Shown here: positions 1 to 9,124 of the stretch, one piece after another | Layout: every line of letters begins with the position of its first letter | Numbering within the stretch: the first letter of the stretch is position 1 | The notes under the pieces: generated by a model | Database searches by the model: none | Told to the model about the DNA's origin: nothing | Seen by the model: the letters and a program-made list of their open reading frames with translations, nothing else | Source: Rhodospirillaceae bacterium | GTDB taxonomy: Bacteria > Pseudomonadota > Alphaproteobacteria > Rhodospirillales > UBA2165 | Direction of reading: 5' to 3' | Assembly (NCBI GenBank): GCA_002723345.1 | Contig: PBNV01000009.1 | Span: 1 to 59,073 of the forward strand | DNA: 59,073 nucleotides | Made by a program: the position numbers and the translations under genes

Positions 1-1007
1 GTCCACCAGGACCATGCCCGGGGCCCATACCACCGCGTCGTGGATAATCAGCGGGCTTACGACCCGGTTTACCGGGAGGCCCACCACTACCCCGCATGTT
101 AAAACTTGGGTCAGGTGAACCAATAAAACAACGGGGTACGATTGGCCAATCAGAAGTCAAGAAATAGGCATAGGTCCCATTTGGGAAATCCGGAGTAGCA
201 GTATCCATGCCGTTACATTTATCCAGGTCGCCCGAATTTTCGACATACTCATAATCTGCAATAAACGCGCCGTCATATACTCCCGTCGGACTATTCCAAC
301 CACCGGGTCGCTCACCTGTTTTAAGTCTAAAACTAGACTTAAATTCTCTAATTCCTCCAGCTGCGCTTTTTTTATCCGCGAAACCATACAGAGTGTAAAT
401 CGGAAATCCATCTGCCGCCCATCCGATTATTTTGGAGTGTGACGTCTTCGAGATGCCCTCTTTTTCCATTAACTCCATTGGCAGACCGTGATAAAGGTAT
501 TTTCCGCCTGGCTGAACGTGCGCCTGGCTCTCATCTGGACCCAGCGGGACGGCACCTGATAGGGCCTCATAACGCCATTCTGAGTTGCGATAACCTCCCC
601 ACCATTCCGCAGCGAGCGGTTCAAAAGGCACTCCATTTACGGCGACCCCAAACGCCCAACCGGATTCCAACTCAGAGGGACGCCAACTTTTGGATGGTTT
701 TGTGGTGATTTCAAATCTAAAGTTTTGCTCGCCAATTTGATCCGGATTACCACAATTAGGGATCCGCCCCACTAAGTGATATGGTATGCCATTCGATTTT
801 ATAATCCGCTCATTGCCCTCAATCTCAATCGATATTCGAGAGGGTATATCGAGTTCAATGTTCGAAGGTTCAAACTTTACCGGTTTGATCGTTATCGCAG
901 TATGCGCCCGAGTGGGAGCCCCCCCCTCCCCCACGATGATCCCTGGCAAGCGATCCAGATGATGAGAACAATGCAGCAGTAAGAATGGAAATAATCGCTA
1001 ATTTCAT
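1..1007 (-). pseudogene. Secreted YHYH-domain protein, frameshifted, cut by window edge
   Basis: On the minus strand an ATG at 1007 opens a signal peptide (MKLAIISILTAALFSSSGSLA, then RDH) and a Gly run. The frame then hits a stop within about 25 codons. Shifting by one base at the run of eight G (919-926) restores an uninterrupted frame to the window edge. That frame has the features of the YHYH family: GKYLYHGLP, GWAADGFPIYTLYGF, GVYDGAFIADYEYV, GDLDKCNG and FPNGTYAYFLTSDWP. The tail before the edge is rich in Gly, Pro and Arg. The function of YHYH proteins is not established; they are exported. Removing one G, or adding two, gives a continuous gene, so this is a pseudogene, a sequencing error in a homopolymer, or a phase-variable gene. 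Confidence 0.85.
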
Positions 1008-1235
1008 GACGTTTACTCTCCGCATTAATGGGACAGGGTCAGAGGTTTTGGTCCCGATAAATTAAACTTGCATCCTAAAATCAAACAGCCAGACAAGATA
1101 CCAAAGAATTATCGCCGAGAAAGTGGTTGATAACGAGCCGGAATTTTATCGAACTCGAATTCCAAGCTTGTCCAGTGAATTCGGATGTCTCCCTCATTTT
1201 TTGATCTAACGGCAAGATAAAGACGTAGTCCAAAT

Positions 1236-2744
1236 ATGCTCAAAGGGATAAACGTAGTTTGGTTTAAACGCGACCTGCGCCACGAAGACCATGTCCCCTT
1301 GGTGGAAGCCACCCGCAGCGGCGCTGTCACCCCTATTTATGTTGTGGAGCCAGAATACTGGAAACTGCCCGATGCGTCGGGTCGGCAATGGGCCTTTACT
1401 GCAGAATGCCTTCTCGATCTTCAGAATTCCCTCAACGAAATAGGTTTGCCGTTGATTGTTCGAACTGGCGACATCGTCTCTATTTTATCCGACCTTCACG
1501 CCCGTTTCGGGGTCAAATCCCTCTTTAGCCACGAAGAGACCGGAAATGCTTGGACCTTTAACCGAGATAAACGCGTAGATCATTGGTCGAAAACGAATCA
1601 TGTTACATGGTTCCAATATCCTCAATTTGGCGTGGTTCGAAAGTTGAAGGATAGGGATGGTTGGGCATCAAAATGGGACACTTTCATGGGTCTATCGCCA
1701 ATTATGCTTCCGGCGGAGCTAGAGAATGGGCCAGACCTTAATTCTGACCCAATACCAAGCGGGATCGAGTTAGGAATGGCATCCGACCCGTGCCCCGAGC
1801 GGCAAACGGGAGGCCGGATGGAGGGATTGCGTGTTCTTTCGAGCTTTTTGCAGACCCGAGGTCAGGCCTATCATAAAGAGATGTCCAGCCCCAACAGTGC
1901 ATTCGATAGCTGTTCCCGACTGTCGCCCTATGTTGCCTATGGTGCCCTATCTATGCGTGAAGTCGTTCAGGCGACGCAAACAAGGGTCAGTGAAGTGCGC
2001 CAAAAGAGCCGATCTGAGTCTGGGACATGGCGAGCCGCCCTGAGTGCCTTCGCTGCCAGATTGCACTGGCACTGTCATTTTATCCAAAAGTTGGAGGATG
2101 AGCCCCGTTTCGAGTATTCCAATGTCCACAGGGGCTTCGACAACATACGCGACGAAAAACAGACCGATGAGGAGCGCCTGAAAGCTTGGACGACCGGTCA
2201 TACCGGCTATCCTTTCGTCGACGCATGCATGCGCGCATTAAATCAAAGGGGCTGGCTAAATTTCAGAATGCGCGCCATGTTAATGTCCTTCGCCTCCTAC
2301 CAACTTTGGCTCCATTGGCGCAAGACCGGATTATGTTTGGCGCGCAAATTCACAGACTATGAGCCAGGCATTCATTGGAACCAAGTGCAAATGCAGAGCG
2401 GCACAACGGGTATAAACACAGTCCGAATTTATAACCCCGTAAAGCAAAGCCATGATCAAGATCCAGACGGCCAATTTATTCGCCAATGGGTGCCAGAGCT
2501 TAAGAGGGTAAATGAAGAATTTATTCACGAACCATGGACCATGACACCCATGGAACAGAAAATGGTGGGCTGCGTAATTGGGGAAGATTATCCCGAGAGG
2601 ATCGTTGAGCATATCGTGGCCGCACGCTTTGCCCGAACAAACATTTATGATCGAAAAAAATCTCGAGAATTCCGGGAGGAAGCCAAACAAATTAACCAGA
2701 AGCATGGCAGCCGAAAAAAAATTCGGAAAAACGGTCCTGGGTAA
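1236..2744 (+). CDS. Cryptochrome/deoxyribodipyrimidine photolyase family protein
   Basis: The 502-residue product has the two-domain layout of the family. An N-terminal alpha/beta antenna-binding domain begins VVWFKRDLRHEDH. A C-terminal FAD-binding helical domain carries TGYPFVDACMRAL (about residues 322-334), RGWLNFRMRAM, and DYEPGIHWNQVQMQSG (about 373-388). These are the residues that hold FAD and the lesion pocket in known photolyases. Length is normal for the family (about 470-510). It probably repairs UV-induced pyrimidine dimers using light, but a cryptochrome-like photoreceptor cannot be excluded by sequence. The start is the first ATG of the frame; there is no strong ribosome site. 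It stands alone, divergent from the YHYH gene. Confidence 0.9.
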   Translation: MLKGINVVWFKRDLRHEDHVPLVEATRSGAVTPIYVVEPEYWKLPDASGRQWAFTAECLLDLQNSLNEIGLPLIVRTGDIVSILSDLHARFGVKSLFSHEETGNAWTFNRDKRVDHWSKTNHVTWFQYPQFGVVRKLKDRDGWASKWDTFMGLSPIMLPAELENGPDLNSDPIPSGIELGMASDPCPERQTGGRMEGLRVLSSFLQTRGQAYHKEMSSPNSAFDSCSRLSPYVAYGALSMREVVQATQTRVSEVRQKSRSESGTWRAALSAFAARLHWHCHFIQKLEDEPRFEYSNVHRGFDNIRDEKQTDEERLKAWTTGHTGYPFVDACMRALNQRGWLNFRMRAMLMSFASYQLWLHWRKTGLCLARKFTDYEPGIHWNQVQMQSGTTGINTVRIYNPVKQSHDQDPDGQFIRQWVPELKRVNEEFIHEPWTMTPMEQKMVGCVIGEDYPERIVEHIVAARFARTNIYDRKKSREFREEAKQINQKHGSRKKIRKNGPG

Positions 2745-2872
2745 ATATGCTGGAGCTGTTGTTTCAGAAATTAGGAGATCTGAGATTTCTTGAAAGTATA
2801 GCCGCTTGAAATCTTCGGGCAGTGTTAGGCTTAGTAGCCACGCGGTACGCCCAATGTATTAGCCGAGTAGTA

Positions 2873-3205
2873 TCAGGCTCTTCCCGATGGCGCTCGATGA
2901 ACCGCCGCTCTGCCAACGGCCTGCAACGCCGTATCAACAAGATCATGGGTTAACGCCGAACTGGCTTGCAAAGAGGAATTAATCATACCCGAGCGAATTG
3001 CCAAAGTCATGGCAACCGCTTGCAACACATCCCCGTTACTTGTGGGACCGGTTACCGCTATTTCATCGTCTATGGTCTTCAGCATCAGAGAAATCAGCTG
3101 CTCGACCTTGATAGGATCGCCCGTCTCGATGTGCAGCGGAAATTCGATATCGAAGGTATCCCCTGTTGCCGTTTTAGCGTGGTAGGGCAAATGTTTCATG
3201 ATCAC
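2873..3205 (-). CDS. Small conserved-looking protein of unknown function
   Basis: This 110-residue soluble product is not recognised. It starts MIMKHLPYHAKTATGDTFDIEFPLHIETGDP and has a helical middle. There is no signal peptide or membrane segment. It begins 7 bases after the stop of the DUF4149 membrane protein gene and is probably translated from the same message. That placement suggests an accessory role to the membrane protein, but nothing in the sequence gives a function. MKHL (third codon) is an equally good start. Confidence 0.6.
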   Translation of the reverse strand: MIMKHLPYHAKTATGDTFDIEFPLHIETGDPIKVEQLISLMLKTIDDEIAVTGPTSNGDVLQAVAMTLAIRSGMINSSLQASSALTHDLVDTALQAVGRAAVHRAPSGRA

Positions 3206-3212
3206 ATTCCGC

Positions 3213-3644
3213 CTAAATTTTTGTCATACCCAGCATAAACATAACGGCGACGCTGCCAACTAGCTGACCGCCGTTGATCCAAACTGATAACCTATGCAGC
3301 CCCTGGAAGGCATTCTCCGCCTCCGCATTACCGCCCACCATCTTATCTCGGTGAACATTAATGCGAGGCATCAGAACCTGACGTGCCAAGACAGCCGCAA
3401 TCCCGATAACCATCAATATTACCGCAGGGAGTGGTTGGATAGTTATGAGACCTAAAGCCCCAACTGCAGACAGCCCAATAATAACCAGGTAGTACCAAGG
3501 AAAAATACTCCGGACGAACGGGCCTGCAGTCGCTTCGTCTAACTTTATGAAGATCAGGGGCGCCATGATGCACGAGAAAAAGAGCATCGATCCCAAGAGA
3601 ATCGCTGCAGATAATAAACCTGTAACAAAAAGGAAGTCAGACAT
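3213..3644 (-). CDS. DUF4149 (TMEM205-like) integral membrane protein
   Basis: The 143-residue product has four predicted membrane helices. It carries the DUF4149 pattern APLIFIKLDEATAGPFVRSIFPWYY, in which the Phe-Pro-Tyr stretch is typical. Another family feature is the cytoplasmic-looking region INVHRDKMVG before the last helix. The family role is unknown. It is the first gene of a two-gene unit with the small protein at 2873-3205. Confidence 0.8.
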   Translation of the reverse strand: MSDFLFVTGLLSAAILLGSMLFFSCIMAPLIFIKLDEATAGPFVRSIFPWYYLVIIGLSAVGALGLITIQPLPAVILMVIGIAAVLARQVLMPRINVHRDKMVGGNAEAENAFQGLHRLSVWINGGQLVGSVAVMFMLGMTKI

Positions 3645-3777
3645 ATTAATTAGTATTACGGTATCCGTGCTATTTTAGATCTTCTCGAGGGTTCGTGTGG
3701 CAGTGACGCAGACCCTTTCAAGCCTGTTAATGCATAACCAATTCGGCATCAATAAGGACTAACAACAAAACTGCTGA

Positions 3778-4608
3778 TCAGTCTAAGTCGGCATAAACGT
3801 CATCTAGGATTTTCATCATAGTTTCATCAAGCGTCCTTTTTTGAGGAACGTTTGCAAAATAAAAATGTGGGACATCGGGATGACCCGCGAAAGGGTCGCA
3901 GTGTTTTAAATCCTCTTGGTTTAGCAATTTTAGACCGGCCTTGTAACGGGAAGCCATCTGCGCGCGCCCTATTAAAAGTTTTGCGGCTCCAGATTCGACG
4001 GGCCCATTGGCAGAAATAAACGCTATCGGTACCAGGTCTTTAGCTGCTGGATCGCGGAAAAAGTCATAAACTGCCTCGGTAACATTGGGAAACCAAACAT
4101 TAAATAAGTCGTCAGCGATGATAACGCCCTCCGGGGAGAGCACCGCTTCGGCAATTTCTAAATCATGAAGTACGGCCTCTCTGCTATGGTCTCCGTCGAC
4201 ACTGAAAAGTCGGATATTTGGGCCACGAAAAAGATTGCGCAAGGCGCCGCAAGAGAGCTGCGTACTATCGCTAATTTCCACCCGGTATTGCTCTTTTGGA
4301 ATACCAAACTGCTCTAAATTACCAATCAGTTTGTCAATATTCTTGGTATCTGATCCTATCGGACGGCCAAAGATATCGATTGCGTGAGCGATCTCGCCTA
4401 GATTCATCCAATGGCATAAGAGTAGAAACAGTTTACCCTGGTGAACACCAATTTCTGCTATATTCCCGTTTACCTTCAAGTAGTCTTGAATTTCAAGCAA
4501 GGACCAAATGACAGATAAGGATCCACTTTGAAGCATCCCGTTTAAAGTATCGATACCTCGAGTGGCAAAACGAACTCTAGCCTCAAGAGATTTTAATTTA
4601 ACTGTCAT
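3778..4608 (-). CDS. Class I SAM-dependent methyltransferase (Methyltransf_24-like)
   Basis: The 276-residue soluble protein has a Rossmann methyltransferase core. The glycine-rich SAM motif is IAEIGVHQGK (about residue 53). The acidic end of strand beta2 is HAIDIFG. A family-typical IRLFSVDGDHS is followed by LSPEGVIIADDLFN, where the D-H and D-D pairs commonly bind a metal in CmcI/TylF-like O-methyltransferases. The substrate is unknown; sugars or small hydroxylated molecules are usual. It stands alone and resembles in type the methyltransferases at 16.6-18.4 kb. Confidence 0.75.
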   Translation of the reverse strand: MTVKLKSLEARVRFATRGIDTLNGMLQSGSLSVIWSLLEIQDYLKVNGNIAEIGVHQGKLFLLLCHWMNLGEIAHAIDIFGRPIGSDTKNIDKLIGNLEQFGIPKEQYRVEISDSTQLSCGALRNLFRGPNIRLFSVDGDHSREAVLHDLEIAEAVLSPEGVIIADDLFNVWFPNVTEAVYDFFRDPAAKDLVPIAFISANGPVESGAAKLLIGRAQMASRYKAGLKLLNQEDLKHCDPFAGHPDVPHFYFANVPQKRTLDETMMKILDDVYADLD

Positions 4609-4859
4609 GCTCTCATACTACGCGTCCCGGAATGAATAAAAAGCTGATAATTTAGCCGCCAAGAAAGAGATTTAGTCATACCCTAACCACTTTCACTAGG
4701 GCTCAAATTCAGTTACAAATAACTATTACTTCGTCATAGAATCGTTGAATCCTTTAGCGTTGTCTTACACGCTTCTTTGTTCAACAAGAACTGACAAGAG
4801 GATCAAACACGGCCAATTGCCCAACAACCAATTAACGTCTATCCAGGGAGAATTTTCTC

Positions 4860-5918
4860 ATGAAAAAAATAAATAAAAGGCTCTTTGTAGCTTCACTTAT
4901 AGCCGGACTTACATCCTCCGGAGTAGCCCATTCCCAAGCGGTAAATTTATCCTCAGAAACGGCTGGGCCAACAGGCGTGCCAGGACAAATCATGGGTCAC
5001 ATGGCTGACGTACTAGCAGAAAAAAAGATTGCTAATCTGCAAGTTGCACAGGGACAGACGCTTACTAACTCAGTCAGGAATGTGGCCGAGGGCAAAACTG
5101 ATTTCGCCTCTGCTCCGATTATCTTGCCGTTCTTGTTATCCCGAGGTGTCGGTCCCTACGGAAAACTCGGAAAAGAAAAGGGAGCAAAGTTAGCAGCTAA
5201 TCTTCGCGCACTTTATCCTTATAATGCTGGCGGTTTCTACGGATATTTCTACAGCAACAAAGGCTATAAAAGTTGGGCGGATTTTAAGGGCAAAAGTATC
5301 TGGAATGGTCCGCCAAGAGGAGCCGCTCTTAATAACGGGCGACAAACACTCGTGATGGCTGCTGGACTTGCAGATGGAAAGGACTATCGAGGCGTCCAAC
5401 AAAACTGGGGCCAACTTATGACAACGTTGGTAGACGGATCGGTCGATGCTTTTGTTATTCCGACCACATTTCCACATCCATACATTACGACCATGACCGC
5501 GGCAGGCAAAGTAACGGTTTTGTCTGTACCCAAATCTAAAATGGAGAGCCAGTTAGGCAAACGCCTATTTGGCGTTCCAGGAAACATCCCCATCGTCATA
5601 AATGGTAAGGATTTAGGTTATAAAGACTCGCTAACTCTCGTCTCCGAGGATGGCATGTTGCGTGGTCTAGGGACAGCATTCACCGATGTTGTGCATAAAA
5701 AAATGTCATTTAAAATGGTTAAAGCGATAACCGTGGCCCACATTGAAACGCTGGATAAGTTAAAAAAACGTGCAGCGTTTTTATCCAATGTTGGTTTGGC
5801 TGAAATGGATGCAAAAAAATCCGGCTTCTGCGGTAAGTCCTCGCTGAAGTACCACCCTGGTGCAGTCGCCGCTTGGACTGACGCAGGGTATAAGTTACCC
5901 GCATGCGCCAAACCATAG
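4860..5918 (+). CDS. TAXI-family TRAP transporter solute-binding protein
   Basis: The 352-residue periplasmic protein begins with a Sec signal peptide (cleavage likely after VAHSQA, about residue 27). It continues with the TAXI fold: ETAGPTGVPGQIMGHMADVL, then GKTDFASAPIILPF and DFKGKSIWNGPPRGAA. A strong GGGAG ribosome site lies 8 bases before the ATG. TAXI proteins bind small organic acids or amino acids such as glutamate; the ligand here is unknown. The fused permease gene follows 181 bases downstream, so the two form one secondary transporter driven by an ion gradient. Two cysteines near the C-terminus (FCGKSS and LPACAKP) may form a disulfide. Confidence 0.9.
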   Translation: MKKINKRLFVASLIAGLTSSGVAHSQAVNLSSETAGPTGVPGQIMGHMADVLAEKKIANLQVAQGQTLTNSVRNVAEGKTDFASAPIILPFLLSRGVGPYGKLGKEKGAKLAANLRALYPYNAGGFYGYFYSNKGYKSWADFKGKSIWNGPPRGAALNNGRQTLVMAAGLADGKDYRGVQQNWGQLMTTLVDGSVDAFVIPTTFPHPYITTMTAAGKVTVLSVPKSKMESQLGKRLFGVPGNIPIVINGKDLGYKDSLTLVSEDGMLRGLGTAFTDVVHKKMSFKMVKAITVAHIETLDKLKKRAAFLSNVGLAEMDAKKSGFCGKSSLKYHPGAVAAWTDAGYKLPACAKP

Positions 5919-5969
5919 TTGTGCGATAGATTAAGTTATCTACTGCCTACTTCACCATCATAATTAGTT

Positions 5970-6037
5970 CAGTTTTTTGGGCGTTAACCCGTCCGAAAAA
6001 CTGGATTTGATGATCCAGCTCCGAAAGCCGTTTTTTT
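5970..6037 (+). terminator. Intergenic hairpins and T-run between the TAXI binding protein and permease genes
   Basis: Positions 5970-5977 (CAGTTTTT) pair perfectly with 5996-6003, enclosing GGG...CCC. The next element, CTGGAT (6001-6006), pairs with ATCCAG (6013-6018), so the two stems share bases and exclude each other. A run of seven T follows at 6031-6037. Such structures between a binding-protein gene and its permease gene often cause partial termination or protect the upstream message, giving more binding protein than permease. The arrangement is seen; the function is inferred. Confidence 0.5.
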
Positions 6038-6099
6038 ATCTGAGTAGTGTGGCTCAATCCATAGGATGGACCTCTCACTAATTCAGGAGAAACATTGGC

Positions 6100-8520
6100 A
6101 TGGTGCCGTCTGAAGTGAGTAACAGATCCGATTTAGGGTCATTGACAATGAGTTCATCTTCCGCACCCCCAACAACGAGTCCTGCAGAGAGGCTGATCGG
6201 TCCCCTCGGGATTCTCCTTGTTATAATTGGCATGGTTCACACTCTGCCTACCCTTCCGGGGCTTGATGAATGGGTCAGAGAATTGGCTGGAAACCAATCG
6301 CTTACTATCAGAAGGTTCCCCTTTCAATATCTGAATCCGCTCGTTTTTGTGTTAATGATGACAATAGTCGTTCTAAAGCATTCTTTTTACCAAACGTATC
6401 GACACAAAAATGGAATTATCCCCCACCTGGGCCTGGCTGCTGACATATTGTTTGTCCTGATGGCATACGCCGTGGCATGGACATACCTCATGGAAATCGA
6501 GTCGGTTTGTATCATCGATCGAATAACCGGCGAAAGGCAGGCTCTTATTGCCAAAGCATTGGCAGCTGAAAAAGACTTTGCCTTATCGATGGGTCTGCCA
6601 ATTCCTACATCTGTGGACGATCCAAATTGTATAAACAATACTGGCCTTTGGCTTTTTGCGATCGTGGGCGGAGGCGTCCTCGTATTTCTCGGCTACAACA
6701 TTAAAGTATGGGGCTTTCCCCTCGTTCTCGTATCTTCACTGGTTGCACTCTACACAATTGGCACCGTCACAATGTGGTACTTCTACGGTGCTGACGGTAT
6801 GTCCAAATATTGGGTAACAAAACTCGGTGGAGAACCTCGCCAATTAACCGATGGCCTGGCGAACGTTCGTGACATTCTAATCAATAGTTCCCAGGGTTTA
6901 CTTGGTCGCTTCATCAGTATTTTGATGGATCTGGTTTTCCCCTACATAATACTCGGTTCGTTATTTGGCGTCTCCGCAGGTGGGCGCTCCCTTATTAAAA
7001 TGGCTTTTCTCGTCACTCGAAATTTGAGAGGCGGACCTGCCCATGCCGCCATCGTCAGCTCCGCGATGTTTGGCACAATATCTGGAGGGCCAGTTGTAAA
7101 TGTCCTGTCTACTGGTGTTTTGACAATCCCGATGATGATTAAACGTGGTTTTAAGCCAGAGTTTTCTGGCGGTGTCGAAGCCGCGGCCTCGTCGGGTGGA
7201 CAAATTATGCCGCCGGTCATGGGTGTTGCAGCGTTTGTTTTAGCTACCGTGACAGCGGTCTCGTACAGTTCAGTGATCAAGGCCGCGGCGATCCCAGCTT
7301 TAGCGTATTTTGGTGCCCTCTTCCTCGCCGTGATATTTCAGTCGAGGAAACAAGGCATTGAGGCCTACGGTAAAATTACGGACGATATGAGATTAACCGG
7401 CAACGATAAAATTTATCTATTAATGATCTTTGCGCCGATAATGTTAATCCTCCTCTTGCTGCTTACCCCAAAAGAAACGGTCACCTGCGGATGGATCGGC
7501 AATTTATTCTCTGTAGAACAAGTATTTACCAACGGCGCATGTTCATCCGCAAAACTTCCCTGGTTATTGGCAGTATTAGAAAACTCTGCTGGCGATGCGA
7601 GTTCAGCTGGTTGGTGGGCTGTCGTTCTGCTTTCCGGATTGTTTTTCTTAGACAAAGATATGCGGGCTAACCCAGGCAAACTTGTCACCGCTTTCTCGGA
7701 CGCCGGCGTTATGATTTCAAGTTTGTCTCTGATGTTACTCGCAGTATCGGTAATAGATTTCTCGCTAAATTTTACGGGCTTAGCCGGTTATATTGCGGGT
7801 GACGTAGTCCACTGGATGCGGGAAACTGGTCAAAGCATGGGGGGCGGTGGGATTTTCACCTTCATCGCACTGATTGTCACAATGGGCTTGGCAATTTTAC
7901 TTGGCATGGGGATGCCGACAGTTCCTGCGTACTTAAATGTTGCTCTTTTAATGGGGCCCCTACTGGTAGGTCTTGGGATTGCAAACTTCACGGCACATAT
8001 GTTTGTATTTTATTTCGCGGTTGCGTCAGCTATCACGCCACCTGTTGCGATCGCGGCTTTTGCTGCCTCTTCCATAACGAAAACTGACCCGATGATCACT
8101 GGCTTCTCGGCAGTTAAGGTTGGCGTTGTAATGTTTATTATCCCATTTATTTTTGCTTTCTATCCGGAATTATTGCTGATCAAGGAAGCACAACTAGACC
8201 CTTATTCGCCAACAGGGGGATACCTCCCTGGGTATGACGGGAATATTCACTACACAGGCCTTCTTTGGCTCTGCCTTCGCCTTGCTCTTGCACTCTATCT
8301 TATCGCCAGTTGTCTTGCCCGTTTTGACCTGACTGCAATCACGCCGTTCGAACAGGTACTTAGGATTGCAACTGCAATATTACTAGTATGGAAAGCACCA
8401 GAGATTTACAGCGTCGGGTTGGCTGCCACTCTCTTAATATTAACATTCCACTTCTGGAGAGCGGCTACTGCTAGACGCAGTTTGGCCGATAGTCCAATTG
8501 GAGCCAAATTAGACAATTAG
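6100..8520 (+). CDS. TRAP transporter fused permease (small plus large subunit)
   Basis: The 806-residue membrane protein joins an N-terminal DctQ-like domain of few helices to a DctM-like domain of about 12 helices, the usual form for TAXI-type TRAP systems. Conserved DctM features include GRFISILMDLVFPYIILG, GGPVVNVLSTGVLTIPMM, SSGGQIMPPVMG and GMGMPTVPAYL (about residue 604). AGGAG lies 11 bases before the ATG at 6100; an internal ATG at 6148 is possible. It works with the TAXI binding protein upstream to import an organic anion together with Na+ or H+. A perfect inverted repeat TCGCTGG/CCAGCGA lies just after the stop. Confidence 0.92.
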   Translation: MVPSEVSNRSDLGSLTMSSSSAPPTTSPAERLIGPLGILLVIIGMVHTLPTLPGLDEWVRELAGNQSLTIRRFPFQYLNPLVFVLMMTIVVLKHSFYQTYRHKNGIIPHLGLAADILFVLMAYAVAWTYLMEIESVCIIDRITGERQALIAKALAAEKDFALSMGLPIPTSVDDPNCINNTGLWLFAIVGGGVLVFLGYNIKVWGFPLVLVSSLVALYTIGTVTMWYFYGADGMSKYWVTKLGGEPRQLTDGLANVRDILINSSQGLLGRFISILMDLVFPYIILGSLFGVSAGGRSLIKMAFLVTRNLRGGPAHAAIVSSAMFGTISGGPVVNVLSTGVLTIPMMIKRGFKPEFSGGVEAAASSGGQIMPPVMGVAAFVLATVTAVSYSSVIKAAAIPALAYFGALFLAVIFQSRKQGIEAYGKITDDMRLTGNDKIYLLMIFAPIMLILLLLLTPKETVTCGWIGNLFSVEQVFTNGACSSAKLPWLLAVLENSAGDASSAGWWAVVLLSGLFFLDKDMRANPGKLVTAFSDAGVMISSLSLMLLAVSVIDFSLNFTGLAGYIAGDVVHWMRETGQSMGGGGIFTFIALIVTMGLAILLGMGMPTVPAYLNVALLMGPLLVGLGIANFTAHMFVFYFAVASAITPPVAIAAFAASSITKTDPMITGFSAVKVGVVMFIIPFIFAFYPELLLIKEAQLDPYSPTGGYLPGYDGNIHYTGLLWLCLRLALALYLIASCLARFDLTAITPFEQVLRIATAILLVWKAPEIYSVGLAATLLILTFHFWRAATARRSLADSPIGAKLDN

Positions 8521-8663
8521 ATCGTCGCTGGTCGTATAATTCTGACCCGCCAGCGAGAATCACTAATCGTTAAGTATGTGAATGAGCTGTGATCTCGCCC
8601 ATAAAGTCCATCAGTGTCTCAACAGCCGCATCCGATGCTGTTTGGCCCCTAACTTCAGGGTAG

Positions 8664-8792
8664 CTAGGTTTTAATAACGCCATTCAAAATCAACGTGGCG
8701 ACCGTAAAAATGAAAACGTAACCAATAGCGTAGTAAATATATACCCACCGGGGGGCGCCATACCTTTGATGCAGGTCTCTCATAATTCCCAT
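8664..8792 (-). CDS. Candidate 42-residue single-span membrane protein
   Basis: Lying in the gap between two transporter operons, this small frame starts at ATG 8792 with GGGAG 7 bases upstream. It encodes a short charged N-terminus (MGIMRDLHQRYGAPR), then one hydrophobic helix (WVYIYYAIGYVFIFTVATLI) and LNGVIKT. The ribosome site and membrane helix argue that it is real. No family is recognised. The rest of the gap 8521-9124 shows no other gene that I can support. Confidence 0.5.
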   Translation of the reverse strand: MGIMRDLHQRYGAPRWVYIYYAIGYVFIFTVATLILNGVIKT

Positions 8793-9124
8793 AACCGAAC
8801 TCCCATAAATACTTAAAAATAATGAAGCTACATGATGCACCATCCGTTAGACACTATTGGCCGCAACGCTGATGATCCGATCATAAATCAATAACACGCA
8901 TAAATGGTATCGAACTAACACAAATCGTCTCGTATATATTTGCTCATCGAGATCTATCTATCTGATGCAACTACTCAATCCAAGGCATCGTCTTTTTTGA
9001 GAATGTCATAGAGATCATCCGTTATTCAGAGTGTCTTCTCTGACCATTCCAGTTGTAATTTATTTCGCGATTTGCCATCCTTTCCAACATATCGGCCCGA
9101 GATAAAGACAAAAAGGTGAACTTG

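Noticed and set aside
9000..9124. Short minus-strand peptide frames right after the ABC permease gene (MANREINYNW..., DDLYDILKK...)
   Set aside because: Each is under 30 codons with no clear ribosome site or supporting family; could be a remnant, but not supportable.
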